Counted from the first letter of the stretch, positions 23,291 to 35,380 are shown. The stretch is DNA of 64,000 nucleotides from Eublepharis macularius (GCF_028583425.1 NC_072807.1:33361001-33425000); one strand, 5' to 3'. Translations and numbers: made by a program. Notes: generated from the letters alone by a model not told the origin.

Positions 23291-25740
23291 TAGCTGTTAC
23301 GTATGACAATGAGACCTGTTCATTGTCAAAGACCAGCCTCTGGAACAGGTGAATTAGCACAGCTAGGAGCATGCATAGAGTGCATTTCCATCACAACTTG
23401 CCCTACACCCAAATTTATGCAGAAAAGCATCCAAGCAAGAACAAATGGAAGAGCAGGCTGGCTGTATCAGACGAGTGGAACATGTTGTCCAGCACCCTAA
23501 CCGGCTGCCTCCAGCAGGCCTACAAGCAAGGTACTGAGATCAAATCCTCCCCCAGCCCTGGGACCCAGAGGTACACTCCCTCTGAGCATGCACAGATGGA
23601 GCTCTCCTCTGTTAGTCTTTCTAATCTCCTTTTTAAGCCAACTCAACTCACCATTAAAGCCCGTGGCAGCGAATCCCTTGAGTCAATTCTGTGAATGAAG
23701 AAGTACTTTCTTTCAACAGAATGGTCACTCCCATCTAATAGTAAAGTGGGCGGCCAATTGTAGAAGCAGCAAAAGCAGATGACAGAAAGGATTTCTACGT
23801 AGTCAGGGGACTCCCACGTACGACCTCTCCCCCAATCTCCAGGAACCAAAATGGGGGGGAGGAAATTAAAAAACACTGAACATGCTTGAGAGGGCACGGA
23901 ATGGTGAAAGTGGCGGAGAGCCAGTTAAGTGACGGGGAAAAGAGAGAGACGGGGACTCAATAAGCATCCTGTGATAGAAGCTTGGAGGGGAAGACCAAAG
24001 GAAGGGGGAATTTCCAAAACCTCTACCGCCCCCCCAAATCCCTGTGATTCTGTATTCACCCTCAGCTTGTCAATAACTAATGATAAATAGCATCCAGCAT
24101 CAGCAATCAAGGGCAGCTCCTCGCACGCGCGCACGCACGGCCTCACCTCAGCTCCTTTTCCTCTTTCTATTTCTCTTCCTCAATGACCTGTCAGGACAGA
24201 TGTGACCTTGTCATCTTCCACAAAGGAGGACAGTCGCCAGAGGGGAGCCCTACCTGCCCAGCTTCCCTCCCCACCCTGCGCAACCCTTCACACGAGTACA
24301 CACACGCCCGTCATTCATCCCCTCTGCTTTCCTCTGATTCCAAGCTTGCAAACCTCAAAGCGAAAGCTGCAAGGCCCTGCTGAATTTCTTTCCTAAATGC
24401 ACCCTCCCCCCCCCCCAGCCATCACAAGCAGGGTACCAACCCAGAGGCCAGGCGTCCCAAGGAAGCCCCCTTTATCAGTTCCCCAAATCTCATCACCGCA
24501 TGAGGGGAAAACCCTGGCTGGTAATTCGCAAAGGTTTGGCCTCCGTGCAGGGCTAAGACTGCATCGTGGGGCCCGGCCAACAACCCTTCAACAAGCTTGA
24601 ATTATATATGATTTCTCCAAAGGTCCAGGAGAAAGAAGCCGGGGAGGAAGGGAAAAGGGATGGAGAGAAAGAGCAAGGAACTCACAAGCCCGGAGCAGAA
24701 GCTGAGAAGCATCTTGCGTTATGTAACCGCCGGAGCGACGCATGGTAACCGTCAAGTCCCCGCTGGAAACCCCCCCTTCCTCATATCCCCTCGTCCTTTG
24801 GTGGAGGAAGCCAAAGAGGCAGTAAGGCCAGAATCGCAAAGTGCTCAATCCGTCCACTCAGAGACAGCCCCACAAGAGTGGTGGAGGACGGTGCATTCCC
24901 ATTCCAGACGAGATTCACCGGATCTACAATTCTGCTGCAGGTACCTGATCCACTGGCAGAGGGACAGCCTCTCTCAGCACCCCCCCCACCTTCTGATAGC
25001 CACTTCCTCCTCCTCTGGGCTTCAGCCAATGCTCCTTCTCAATGGCAGAGTACAAAATGGGCTTCCAATGTGCACGGCTGGGGGGGTCATTCCCCCCACA
25101 CACACACACACACAAGCATTCCACTTTTTACAAAAACACAGACTGGTCCGGCGTCAGTTAAAACTTGCTGACCCTCTTAGGATTAGATGTGCAAACACAC
25201 ACACACAGACACACAATGCATTTTGAAAGAAGGGAAACTGGTTTTGATCTGGGGGGGGGGGGAATTATGCAGCAGGTTTACGAATCTAAGAAAAGAGACA
25301 GCTTTGGCTGAAAAGAAAAATCCACCCACTCTTCATTCTAAACACAATATATTAAATTTTGCAAGCGTTTTTTTTTTATTTTGCAAATTCCGTTGGACAT
25401 GTCACGTCTAATGCGCTTTGCCTTCTCTCTCATTTTTGTAACTCCAGTCCTACAGCTTTGCTTATGAATGCTATTTGACTGCATTGTTTTACACTGCCTG
25501 ATCCGCCTGGATTGTCAGTGAGAAAGGAAATAAAAAGAAGGTTTCCCCACTTTTTTTACCACGAAGGAACATCGGCTGCTGGTATAGGTGGTGGCGACAG
25601 GGAGATACATAGAGATCATAGAACAAAGCTGGGGTGAGGGGGGGGGACAAGAATTTGGTAGCTGTGCTCAAATGGGTCCAGCTATTGGGTCCATGCCAAC
25701 ACATGATTGGGCTACATCGTGTGACGTGGGACGTAGCCGG
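23291..25740. other. Mostly unassigned sequence with short C- and G-runs
   Basis: Poly-C and poly-G runs (24405-24417, 25250-25262) and short CA repeats; no exon recognised. The 188-codon frame at 24660-25226 runs through a CA repeat and is not convincing. Confidence 0.4.
25100..25115 (+). repeat. Short (CA)n run
   Basis: A short ca run after a C-rich tract; another at 25193-25215. Confidence 0.7.
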
Positions 25741-25749
25741 GACTACAAC

Positions 25750-25932
25750 TGTCAAACCAGGATCTGGGACCCCCAGGTTCAAATCCCGACTCTGCCATGG
25801 AAGCTTGCTGGGTGACCTTGAGTGAGTCACATACACTAACCTACTTCGCAGGGGTGTTGTGAGGATAAAACGGAAGGGAGGAGAATTGCATAAGCCCATT
25901 GGGTAGAAAGGCAGGGTATAAATTAAGTTTAA
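25750..25932 (+). mobile_element. tRNA-derived SINE (type A)
   Basis: caggttcaaatcccgac, tgccatggaagcttgctgg, tgttgtgaggataaaacgg and ggcagggtataaatt are in order. Confidence 0.7.
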
Positions 25933-26086
25933 AAAATTTAAAATCTTTAAGCAACACGGGCAGAGCTAAACCACAGGCTCCAATGTACTTTCCCTTGGGG
26001 GTTTTCCCCCAGATTTGGAGTTTTTCCTGCCTCTCTAATCCTACACCGCACACCCGAAACGGTAGCTGTGACTCAGTCTGTCAAGC

Positions 26087-26291
26087 ACATATTTATCTCA
26101 CCCAGAATGCAAGGAGCTCGCAGCAGCTCACGTAGTTCTGTTTTACCTTCACATCAACCCTGTGAAGTAGGTTGGCTCAGAGACAGAGATCGGCCCCTCA
26201 ATGCCACCGAGGGTGAGTTTCATGACCGAGTAGCAATGTGGATCTACGTCTCGGCAGTCCTCACCCTACACTCTAACCATTACACCACCCT
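26087..26291 (-). mobile_element. tRNA-derived SINE (type A), minus orientation
   Basis: Reversed landmarks: caaccctgtgaagtaggtt and ctctaaccattacaccac. Confidence 0.65.
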
Positions 26292-26515
26292 GACCCAATT
26301 GCTGCTGCGTAAAAGCAGAGGAACATTTTGCTTAATGCTTGCCAGTGGAGGGATTGATACCCAGGCAGGAGACAGAGGACCGAGTCCTCTGAATGCCAGA
26401 ACCTCTTTACAGGTGAAGTCCTGCACGGGCTTTCCATACCAATACACAAAGATGTATGGTGATTCACCTTGATAGGAACTGGATTCTGTTCAGACGAGGT
26501 GAAGATGAGCCCTGA

Positions 26516-26727
26516 CCTGGATAGCCCAGGGGAGCCTGATCTCATCAGACCTCAGAAGCTAAGCAGGGTCAGCCTTGGTTAGTAATTGGATGGGAGACCT
26601 CCAACAAAGACCAGGATTACAAAGGCAGGCAATGGCAAACCACCTCTGTTAGTCTCTTGCCATGAAAACCCTACCAGGGGTGGCCATAAGTCAGCTATGA
26701 CTTGAGGGCACTCTCCACCACCACAGG
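26516..26727 (+). mobile_element. 5S-rRNA-derived SINE
   Basis: Positions 26532-26602 closely follow vertebrate 5S rRNA around the internal promoter (cctgatctcatcagacctc, aagcagggtcagcc, ttggatgggagacc). An unrelated body follows, ending tcagctatgacttgagggc. This is a class-3 SINE, transcribed originally by RNA polymerase III. Confidence 0.8.
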
Positions 26728-27099
26728 TAAAGATGAACAGATGTAGGTAGTCAGGGACAGATGTGGCACAATCAAGGGTTTGAAACAATTCCGCATGTCA
26801 AACCAGCAAACAAATGGGCACCAAACTGTGAGAGTCTCAGCTTTCAATATTTTTTGTTTTTAAAAAATCCACGTTTCTAGCCCTTAAGGCTCAGAGATAC
26901 CTCTAAACACACATGAGCCATGCCTGAGATAATCTCAGAAATCAGTGCAAGAGCGAGCAAGTATCCCAGGCGGTTACTGTATTATTTAAAACATTTTAAC
27001 CACATATTCCTAATCAAAGATACTTGGTGTGGGGTTCACAAAAAAATTAAAATGTGATACAACAACAGCAGCCATAACAAGAACAGCAACAACAAAAAG

Positions 27100-27159
<60 letters not shown>

Positions 27160-27236
27160 CAAGAACGAACGAACGAACGAACGAACGAAAGAAAGAAAGA
27201 AAGAACGAACGAACGAACGAACGAACGAACGAACGA

Positions 27237-27315
<79 letters not shown>
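27100..27315 (+). repeat. Compound microsatellite (GGCA)n(GAAC)n(GAAA)n
   Basis: About 15 ggca units run to 27161. Blocks of gaac, gaaa, gaac and a long gaaa array follow to 27315. Open frames on both strands here are repeat translations. Confidence 0.97.
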
Positions 27316-28374
27316 GTAACAGTAAATACCCAGCAGGATACAAAGTGCTATATCCAGCATAACAAGGAAATTTCCCTTCCATTGAAAATGGCCAGGGCTA
27401 CCACACTGGTGGGTGGGCAAGGAAAACACACTGTCCCTCCCCTTTCCCCATGTGCCAGAGAGTGTATTGTTTGAACTGTCACAAGTCTGCAAGCAAAGTA
27501 AACCCTCAAATTACAGTTTTTGCATTTGCTCTGCTAAACAGTATTCCAAACAGAAATCAACTACAGCTTGGGAGCCTGGTTTGCCGGGCAAGCATAAGCC
27601 ATCATTTGCCAATTTCAGATGTAATGGCAGACTATGACAAAACCCTGGAAATAAGCGAATTAAGAGCACTGTGCAAGGGGGGGAAGGGAACGGGGATTCC
27701 ACCAACAAGTCCCAGGATCCTTCCGAGTTCGCTTGCACATGAACAAACCAAGATTTCCCGTTATCTCTGAAACCAAGCCCTAGTGATAGCCCACATCCCT
27801 CACGGCTTGACTATCTGAAGCAACATTAAGCAGCTTTTTAAAAAAATGGTTTTAACTTTTCAAGGGCAGCGTTGGTGCTCTCAGGAGCCTGCAGTTAATT
27901 TTCAGTTGACGTACCAGTTCCGATAGCTGCCTGCTGCAGTCCGCAGCTACGTGATCTGACCGGAGCAGAGCATTTTTCTTTGGACCTCATGTCTCTGAGC
28001 CATTTGGAAATTAAATTCTGACTCTGCCTAATTGGCAGCTAATTTAATTTCTTGCAAACAGACTCAGAAAAATTCTGTCCAAGGACTCGAGAAGCAAAAC
28101 GCTGAGGAGGCGCGGCACTCTGGTACACGAGGATGCTTTTAGACGCTTCCCAAACATTCAAGATGGGGCCCACTTTGAACTATGATGCTAAAAGGGTCTA
28201 GTTCGTAAGTCTGGCAACTCTCATCTTGTCTTGCACCAAACTGATAGCAACATTAATATAACAATCAAGGGAACCAAAAAATCCGCACTTTACTAATCCA
28301 GTGGAGAGCGGGTTGAACGGACCCCAAAGTGAGTCACAGTTTTCAGATCGAGATGGGTTTGTTTGTAGCAGTAG
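27316..28374. other. Unassigned sequence with a TAATT-rich patch
   Basis: Between about 27890 and 28080 the sequence lacks repeat hallmarks and contains clustered homeodomain-like TAATT cores around ctaattggcagctaattta. A conserved non-coding element is possible but cannot be shown here. Confidence 0.25.
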
Positions 28375-28545
28375 AAAAGAGCAAGGAGTCCAGTAGCACC
28401 TATAAGACTAACAAAATTTGTGGTAGGATATGAGCTTTCATGAGCCACAGCTCACTTCTGTATCTGAAGAAGTGAGCAGTGACTCACAAAAGCTCATACC
28501 CTACCACAAATTTTTGTTAGTCTTAAAGGTGCTACTAGAAAGTTT
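28375..28545. mobile_element. Retroelement end as an inverted duplicate
   Basis: gtccagtagcacctataaga through gagctttcatgagcc faces ggctcac-type, aaagctcat and cttaaaggtgctactaga in inverse. The tgaagaagtgagc module between the arms is widespread in reptile genomes. A Penelope-like origin is my inference. Confidence 0.45.
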
Positions 28546-28944
28546 TTAAACTGTGAAGGTTTCATTGAGCATAGCACTATTTGCAAATGAAAAAAAAATC
28601 TAAACATCATTAAAGACGTCTCTTTTGCACTGCAGGAAGAGAACAGCAACAGAACTGCCAAGGAGAAAATATAAGTAATTTCATGCTGTACGCTCTACTG
28701 TCACATTGCTAGAACTCATGAGGATATTGTTTGTGGTGATAAGACTCAAAGAATATACACTTCATTCTGCAAGAATAGTGCACGTTTCCTGGTCCAAGAC
28801 CACTGTTTTTGTAGCAAGGTTATGAATAACCAGAACTGCTGGCATTCAAGTAAATTCCACATTTTGTAGCACTGCTTGAATATATTTTTAAAAAAATGAC
28901 AGATACATTCAGAAGGCTATTTAAACACCAACAATCACAACAGT

Positions 28945-29094
28945 GGCCATTTCCACACACGTTGAATAATGCACTTTCAATGCATTTTCGCAATCCTTCG
29001 GAAGTGGATTTTTTGTTCCACACATGGAAAATCAGTTTCAAATGTTCACGAAAGAGTATTGAAAGTGGATTATCCAATGTGTGTGGAAGCAGCC
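28945..29094. mobile_element. Palindromic MITE with GTTGGATAATGC-type ends, copy 1
   Basis: The ends ttccacacacgttgaataat and attatccaatgtgtgtggaa pair. The interior carries gtggattttttgttccac, shared with other copies. The superfamily is not clear. Confidence 0.65.
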
Positions 29095-29529
29095 CCAGAC
29101 ACCATCTCTTATTGCCCAGTTGGGGTTTCATTTTGCTTGACTTTAGGGAAAGGATTTTTCCTTTTACTGAAGTATCAAAGGAAGGTCCAAGACGTAGACC
29201 TCTGAAGGCGCAGGAATTCCTCACTTCTGCTTTTTCTTTCATTTTCAACATTTAAATCGTCCTGACCTCAAGTCTGCCCAATGAAAGGAAAAGGAAGTTA
29301 CCAAAGGGAATGTGAGTTGGGCTTTAAAAACTAATAAAACTTTATTTCCGCATCGGCTTTCAGGGACTACAGCTGCATTTTCAGAAGCGATGAATGAATC
29401 TTTACTACGTAGGCATTTTATGTAGAAGATGTGAAAAAAACAAACAACAGGCTCAGTAACTACAAGGTGAAATATTATGTAAAATTCAAACCTAAATCAA
29501 GAAAGACGCAAGTTCAGAAGTTAGCAGCT

Positions 29530-29685
29530 TAGGTGGGGAAGTCTCACGTTGTGCTAAGAGAGTTAACAACTCTCACAGCTGGCCCACCTCACAGTGTTGT
29601 TGTGAGGGCAATATGGAGGAAGAGAACACAGAGTATGCTACCCCGATTGCCATACAGGAAGGGAGGTATCAAAATATACAACGTA
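29530..29685 (+). mobile_element. tRNA-derived SINE (type A), degenerate
   Basis: cacctcacagtgttgttgtg, gaggaagagaacac and aggaagggaggtatcaaaat mark an old 3' part; the head is hardly recognisable. Confidence 0.45.
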
Positions 29686-30085
29686 AAATAAATTGTGTTT
29701 TTTCCCCACTCCTGCTATCATGCACGCTATAAAGGGATCAATCGGCTAGAATGAACAATTTTATAGCGATGTAGCCACTGAGAAACTGACCGGACCCTTG
29801 TACGTTTTGGAACCTCTGATGACCACAAAAGGGAACATGACTCGTTCAGTACAAAATTTATTTATCTACTGCCTTACTTTACTTATAGTCCATCTTTCTT
29901 ACTGAGCATCAAGGCAGATTACAATTTTTTTTAAAAAGTGTAAGACAACCAGACTACAAAGAAAATAATGCAGTAAAAAAACTAAGGTAATACATATAAT
30001 AAAGAGTACAATAAAATCTAAACCTCTTCCACCGCTGAACTCTCTCAGGGCAATTTTGTTTGTAAAGACAATTTCTAAACAAAGA

Positions 30086-30282
30086 ACCAGTGCGGTGTAG
30101 TGGTTAGGAGAGACTCCAGGTTCGAATCCCCGCACTGCCATGGAATTTTGCTGAGTGTGACTTTGGGCCAATCACACCCTCTCAGCCTAACCTCACAGGG
30201 CTGTTGTGGGGAGAAAAATAGAGAAAACTGTAAGCAGCTTTAGGTTCCTACAAGTGAGAAAGGCAGAGTATAAATGAAGCAA
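30086..30282 (+). mobile_element. tRNA-derived SINE (type A)
   Basis: gcggtgtagtggttagg, caggttcgaatccccgc, tgccatggaattttgct, cctcacagggctgttgtg and gtataaatgaagc. Confidence 0.7.
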
Positions 30283-30728
30283 AATGAGCCAGATCTGTGA
30301 GTGCAGTAGAGCATTGTACGCAAATGTGGCTCTCTGACACAGGTATACCACATGTCCACGAGTTCCCCTGTCCGCCTCTCTCTTTCACACTTTACACACT
30401 TCACGCTTTCTTTTTCGTTTTCACACTTCGCTGCAGCAAAACTCAGCATCGACACAATGACTGCCCCTCAAAAAGCATAAAGCATCTCTTGGCTTTTGAA
30501 AGTTCAAAATTACAAAACTCTACTATTGTGCAATAAATATTCTTTTTTTCCCAAGATCATGTGGATTTCTTCATTCTCTTCTGAACTATTAAAGCATCGT
30601 CACTACCGGGGGGGATTTCTGAATGGCTGATCTCAAATGTTTCCATTTTTAGCACAGATCAGTTCCTTCCTTAAAGGAGATCTAGACAGGTCACTCAACG
30701 AGTCGGCCTCCACAGCAAGTACCACATA

Positions 30729-30945
30729 GAGCAGAACCACAAGTGACAAAAGGCACAGATTGGACACTTGTCAGCTTCCCTCAAGTTTTGATGGGAAATG
30801 TAGGCATCTTGGTTTTGCAGCTTCTTCGCTCTCTGTCAATTGTCACTTGTCCAACATTCCACCAAGCTGCCTACATTTCCCATCAAAACTTGAGGGAAGC
30901 CGACAAGTGTCCAATCTGTGCCTTTTGTCACTTGTGGTTCTGCTC
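30729..30945. mobile_element. Long-armed inverted repeat, probably a MITE
   Basis: The arms are about 78 bp each: gagcagaaccacaagtgaca through tttgatgggaaatgtaggca, repeated in inverse at about 30867-30945 with very few mismatches, around a 58-bp spacer. A third related block (ttgtcacttgtccaac) lies in the spacer. Confidence 0.7.
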
Positions 30946-31266
30946 GTAGATGACAGCCGCCAAAAAGCTCGGCTTAGAGAAATTACAGGAACCCCCGTGG
31001 GCCTTCTCGACTGGTTCACACTGGATGGGCATGTTATGGAGGGCCTCTTCCCCCTTTTTCTGCTACCTTGCTTAAGTTCCCTTGGGACAATATGCATGGA
31101 GTTCCTAAAGATGCGTGAGCGCAAGGAAGATGCATCTTGCTAACAGCCACCTAGTCTAAAAGATCTGGATGAGAAGACTTCAGAAACTATCATTCAGCTG
31201 AGCTTTATGGTGCTCCTGAGAACCAGCTTAGTACAGTAGTCACGAAACCTCAGCCTAACCTATCAT

Positions 31267-31450
31267 TATTGTTCTTCTTGTTGTTGATTTATAGTCCGCC
31301 TTTCTCACCGAGATCCAAGGCAGATTACATACTGCAAGTGACTACGATATAATCAATAACTAGCGCAATCATAAGAAAAGTACAATATGAGCAATCGTAG
31401 GGACATTCAATGAAAACAGATACGATAGGGTACAGTAGCCGCAATTTTTA
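31267..31450 (-). mobile_element. L2-type LINE 3' end fragment, minus orientation
   Basis: A short reversed copy begins with gttgttgatttatagtccgcctttctcaccg and shares the following 3' UTR with the 19-kb copy, including the gacattcaatgaaaa block. Confidence 0.5.
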
Positions 31451-31465
31451 AAGCTATCATAAAGC

Positions 31466-31842
31466 TGAACAGGGCTGTTGGGAAAATAAAATGGAGGAGA
31501 GGAGAACAGCGTTGCAAGCCTTTTTAGGTCCCCATGGGGAAGAAAAGCAGGGTATCAGCAGGGCTTTTTTTCTGGGAAAAGAGGTGGTGGAACTCAGTGG
31601 GTTGCCCTCAGAGAAAATGGTCACATGGCTGGTGGCCCCGCCCCCTGATCTCCAGACAGAGGGGAGTTTAGATGGCCCTCCGCGCCGCTTGGCAGCGCGG
31701 AGGGCCATCTAACCTCCCCTCTGTCTGGAGATCAGGGGGCGGGGCCACCAGCCATGTGACCATTTTCAAGAGGTTCCGGAACTCCGTTCCACCGCATTCC
31801 AGCTGAAAAAAAGCCCTGGGTATAAGTAAATAAATGAATATA
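31466..31842 (+). mobile_element. tRNA-derived SINE tail carrying a hAT-like MITE
   Basis: The SINE 3' part (gaacagggctgttggg, aataaaatggaggagagg, gtccccatggggaag) is cut inside the tail by the MITE at 31559-31818 and resumes as ataagtaaataaatga. Confidence 0.65.
31559..31818. mobile_element. hAT-like foldback MITE, copy 3
   Basis: 260 bp with termini cagggcttttttt and aaaaaaagccctg. Duplication ggtatcag (31551-31558) against ggtataag (31819-31826), one mismatch. It landed in the tail of a tRNA-derived SINE, so it is younger than that SINE. Confidence 0.9.
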
Positions 31843-32339
31843 GATTCACCCTTCCTTGCTGTATGGCTTGAGTCCTGAGATGCTCATGAAAAAGGCAGGC
31901 ATGTTTAAAATAAAAGAAATAACTATAACTAAAAATTTCATAGAAAAGGTTTTAAAACCTAATTCTTTAAAAAAAAGCAAGGGCCAATCATGGGTTTTAT
32001 CTACTTTTGACATTAACGCATCTCCCAAATATTCAACGCACACTGATAAGTCTCGGGGTTCATTTCCAAGCTTACAGGAAAGGCCCAAAAAAACACCTGC
32101 TATGATTCTCCTATGCTATCACACCACACCTTAGAGGCTGAGATCTAAAGGCTACCCAGGTAATTCAACAGCTGAGAAGAGATTGGAAGGGAAAGGAAGC
32201 GTCTCCCATCTCCAGGATCCTCCTCTCTGGGCCTGAAAAACCTACTTCGTAACACTGTCCAGTAAAGGTCTTGCCTTCCATAGGAAGCTCAAAGGAGCAA
32301 AAATACAAATGCTAACAATAAACAGAAGACTCTAAAATA

Positions 32340-32525
32340 AGCTGCCTTATACTGCATCAGCTCCTTTGTCCATCAAGGTCAGTACTGTCTATTCGGACCG
32401 TCCACGGCGCTCCAGGGTCTCAGACAGAAGTCCTCCACATCACCTGTCACGTCCTTTTAGCCGGAGTTCCTGGAGATTAACCCTGGGAGCTTCGGCATGC
32501 CAAGCCAATGCTCTATCTCTGAGCC
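32340..32525 (-). mobile_element. Another tRNA-derived SINE (type C), minus orientation
   Basis: On the minus strand it starts gtggctcagagatagagc, a tRNA-like box A. Relatives, also minus, lie at about 62135-62300 and 62505-62700 upstream of CYP1A, and a fragment at 13195-13270. Confidence 0.5.
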
Positions 32526-32683
32526 ACAGACTCTTCAGTGAACACAGCCAGACAATGCATTTTAGAATATACATATGCAGGGGCCCACAAATTTGGCCTT
32601 GGTTTAGAAGCTATCTTTTATTTTAAAAACAATTCCCCCCCCCTACATCCTTGGCAAATTCAAAAGGCCTAGGAGGAGGTGCT

Positions 32684-33150
32684 GCCTGGGTAAGCCTGAT
32701 CTCGTCAGATCTTGGAAGTTAAGCAGGGTCAGCCTTGGTTAGCCCTCCCCATTAGAGGCATCCAACATCTAGCCCTTTTTAAGTGATAGTAGGCGATAGA
32801 TCGATGACCTCCTATTGGCTGAATGCTCCTATTTTATATTTTTAAAAAATATTTATATTGGACTGTTTGTTATTATCATTTTAAATTATTTTAAAGTGTA
32901 AATTATATTGTAATGTTTTATTTGTGTGTAATCCACCCTGAGCCTGCCTGTGCGAGGAGGGCGGAATAAAAATCGAAAACAAATAAAAAATAAATAAAAT
33001 TAGTAATTGGATAGGAGATTTCCAAAGAAGACCAGGGTTGCAGAGGCAGGCAATGGCACACCTCCTCTGCTAGTCTCGTGCCATGAAGACCCCCAGCAGA
33101 GTGTGCATAAGTCAGCTATGACTTGAGGGCATGCTTCACCACCGCCAGGA
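32684..33150 (+). mobile_element. 5S-rRNA-derived SINE split by a younger LINE tail
   Basis: The 5S-like head (gcctgatctcgtcagatc, then aagcagggtcagccttgg) stops at 32742 and resumes at 33000 with tagtaattggataggag. The interrupting 257 bp (32743-32999) end in an A-rich LINE tail after cctgtgcgaggagggcgg. The tetramer ttag is duplicated at 32739-32742 and 33000-33003. After the head comes the SINE body ending in tgacttgagggca. Confidence 0.75.
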
Positions 33151-34149
33151 GACGCTAGATCTTGTTTCACTTTGTGCGGCACCTCACCGAAGCTGCAAGA
33201 GAGAACGCTGCTTTTGCAGAATATTTTAAACGTCATGCAAAAATAAAGGAGAGCCTAGCCCTTCCTCCACTCCCCCCCCCCACACACACACTCATGTGCC
33301 ACTTTACGTGGGATGCCTACAGAAAGCCAAAAGCGCCGCACTCTCTCTTGAATGCCGTCTACCTTCTGCCAAAGGAAATCAGGGCCCCTCCCTTCTCCCA
33401 AATTCTTGGCAATTCTCAAGAAAAAGAAAAATCAAGGAAGAGATGCTCGCTCATCAGCAATGGGATTTGGGGAGGCTTGATTCAGCCAGCCCGATTTCAA
33501 GCAAGCCAAACAAAGCATCCGAGGCCGAGACCAAAGTGCCCACCTCAAAAGCCCCCCTTGTTCTGTCCAATTAGCGCTCACCTAACACAACAAAAGCCCT
33601 GCCAAAAACACACACCTCAATTCACAAAACAAGGTGTGGTTATTTGCCCGGCTTTATGCCAAGCCTTCATGTTCCCAAGAGGCCTGAATCAGATGACTGC
33701 CCTTGCCATTTGAGCATATCTTTAAACATGAGGGGCTGTTTCACATGCAAAAGCAGGAAACACACCTGTGACAGACAGCATGTAAATGCTCGGAAGGCTT
33801 AAGCAGCTAAGCACACCGTCTTGCTCATGCAAATCAAGGTTACAAAAGCATTCGCTCACAGTGCGCTGGGCCATTCAGGCACCTGCCAGACTTGCTGGGG
33901 GAGGAGGGAGGGTGGCCAAGTGGGATGACAGCATACAGAGCTGTCACAATGCTGCCACACTTCCTCCACAGTGGCACTAGGGCAGCTACTACACTCCTGG
34001 GGGAAGCAGATACAGAAATGCAAGCACACACAAGCGCCACAGCACTGCGCTGTGACTTAAGTCAGCAAAGCCCATAGTGCTGCGCTATGACGGATGTGCG
34101 CTATGATGGACGGCCACTCTCTCTTGAAGAGAGTCACACCAGCACAGCA
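33151..34149. other. Unassigned sequence
   Basis: It follows the split 5S SINE. A 183-codon open frame (33162-33713) has no family resemblance and low-complexity proline stretches. Confidence 0.4.
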
Positions 34150-34557
34150 GCCACTACACCGTGTTTCTGCTGTAGAAACAAGGCACAGAGCTAGAGAGTC
34201 AGCCACTACACCGTTTTTCTGCAGTAAAAACAAGGCACGGCGCTATGGTGGCAACCACTACACCGTGTTTCTGCAGTAAAAACAAGGCACGGCGCTATGG
34301 TGGTAACCACTACGTGTTTCTGCTGTAGAAACAAGGCACGGCGCTATGGTGGCAACCACTACACCGTGTTTCTGCTGTAAAAACAAGGCATGGCACTATG
34401 GTGGCAACCACTACACTGTTTCTGCTGCAGAAACAAGGCACGGCGCTATGGTGGCAACCACTACACCGTGTTTCTGCTGTAGAAACAAGGCACAGTGCTA
34501 GGGCAGAAGCCACTATGCCTCGTTTCTGCAGAAGAAACAAGGCACGGCTGCCTTGGC
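34150..34557 (+). repeat. 52-bp minisatellite, eight units
   Basis: The anchor aaacaaggca occurs at 34176, 34228, 34280, 34329, 34381, 34431, 34483 and 34535, giving spacings of 52, 52, 49, 52, 50, 52 and 52. Each unit carries gtttctgctgtagaaac or a variant, a 6-bp inverted repeat with a 5-base loop. Outer units are more diverged. Confidence 0.95.
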
Positions 34558-35262
34558 GACTATTACGTGCAGCGTTCAGAGGCTGTTGGTGACGCACTCG
34601 AGGTCCCAGCCAAAATAATATGGAAATGTCACCTGTAAATGTTAACAGGCATGAGGAGAAGAGAACATGCTACACCGCCTCTGAAGCTTCCGTCCTGGTT
34701 GCTAGCGTTATTTGTGAGTTCAATTGAATATGCCGCTTCCGACCTTTCGAGCGCACTGTTCTTTAAAATCATGTATTTTATCTTCCTTTTAAAATGGTAA
34801 GAACAGAGCAAGGGACAAAACCAAACTGAGATTAAAGGGTTAACCTCTTCCCTCTCCCTTCCCCACCCCAGGGCCCTTGATGCAAACTGAGGCAGCACAA
34901 GTCTGTTGGCTGCACACAAACAGGTAGCCCACGCCATTTTGCCACTGCCTTGAGGCCAAGAAATAGCTGCCCCAGACAAGGAAGGAAGTGGCATATTATA
35001 AAGCTGTCCTGTATCATATCAGCCAGTCCACATTCATACAGTTTATTAATTCCTGCATAAGCTTTGGAAAATGTGGGTGGATTATTATCCCGGGGCTGTT
35101 AGCCCCCAAAGGGGAACATTAAACCTGGTTCCGTACAGGTTAAACTAAGTTTCAGTTATGCGCTCTGGCCAAAACAATTAGCTTGCCCCATGCCGGGAAT
35201 GCAGTATAATTTAAGCAGGCTGCTAGCAATATAAACAGTATGATGTCGCCTCCTGCAACTCA

Positions 35263-35380
35263 GGGCCAAGCTACAAGTGACGAATGACACTTGAACGGCA
35301 AGTGGATTGAGAGGAGCGCAAATGAACAGGGAGAAATACACTTGCCGTTCAAGTGTCATTTGTCACTTGTAGCTTGGCCC
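35263..35380. mobile_element. PIF/Harbinger-like MITE, copy 3
   Basis: 118 bp; ends gggccaagctacaag and cttgtagcttggccc, with tca duplicated at 35260-35262 and 35381-35383. Confidence 0.8.

Noticed and set aside
24660..25226. 188-codon plus-strand frame
   Set aside because: It runs through CA repeats and poly-C tracts, with no domain and no splice context.
26532..26602. Candidate 5S rRNA gene
   Set aside because: Only the 5' part is 5S-like; the rest is the common SINE body and no T-run terminator follows the head.
27010..27492. Long Leu/Ser/Phe-rich frames
   Set aside because: Translation of the tetranucleotide array.
34150..34557. Possible CRISPR-like array
   Set aside because: Units are contiguous with no variable spacers and the host is a vertebrate; it is a minisatellite. 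The 95-codon minus frame is repeat translation.
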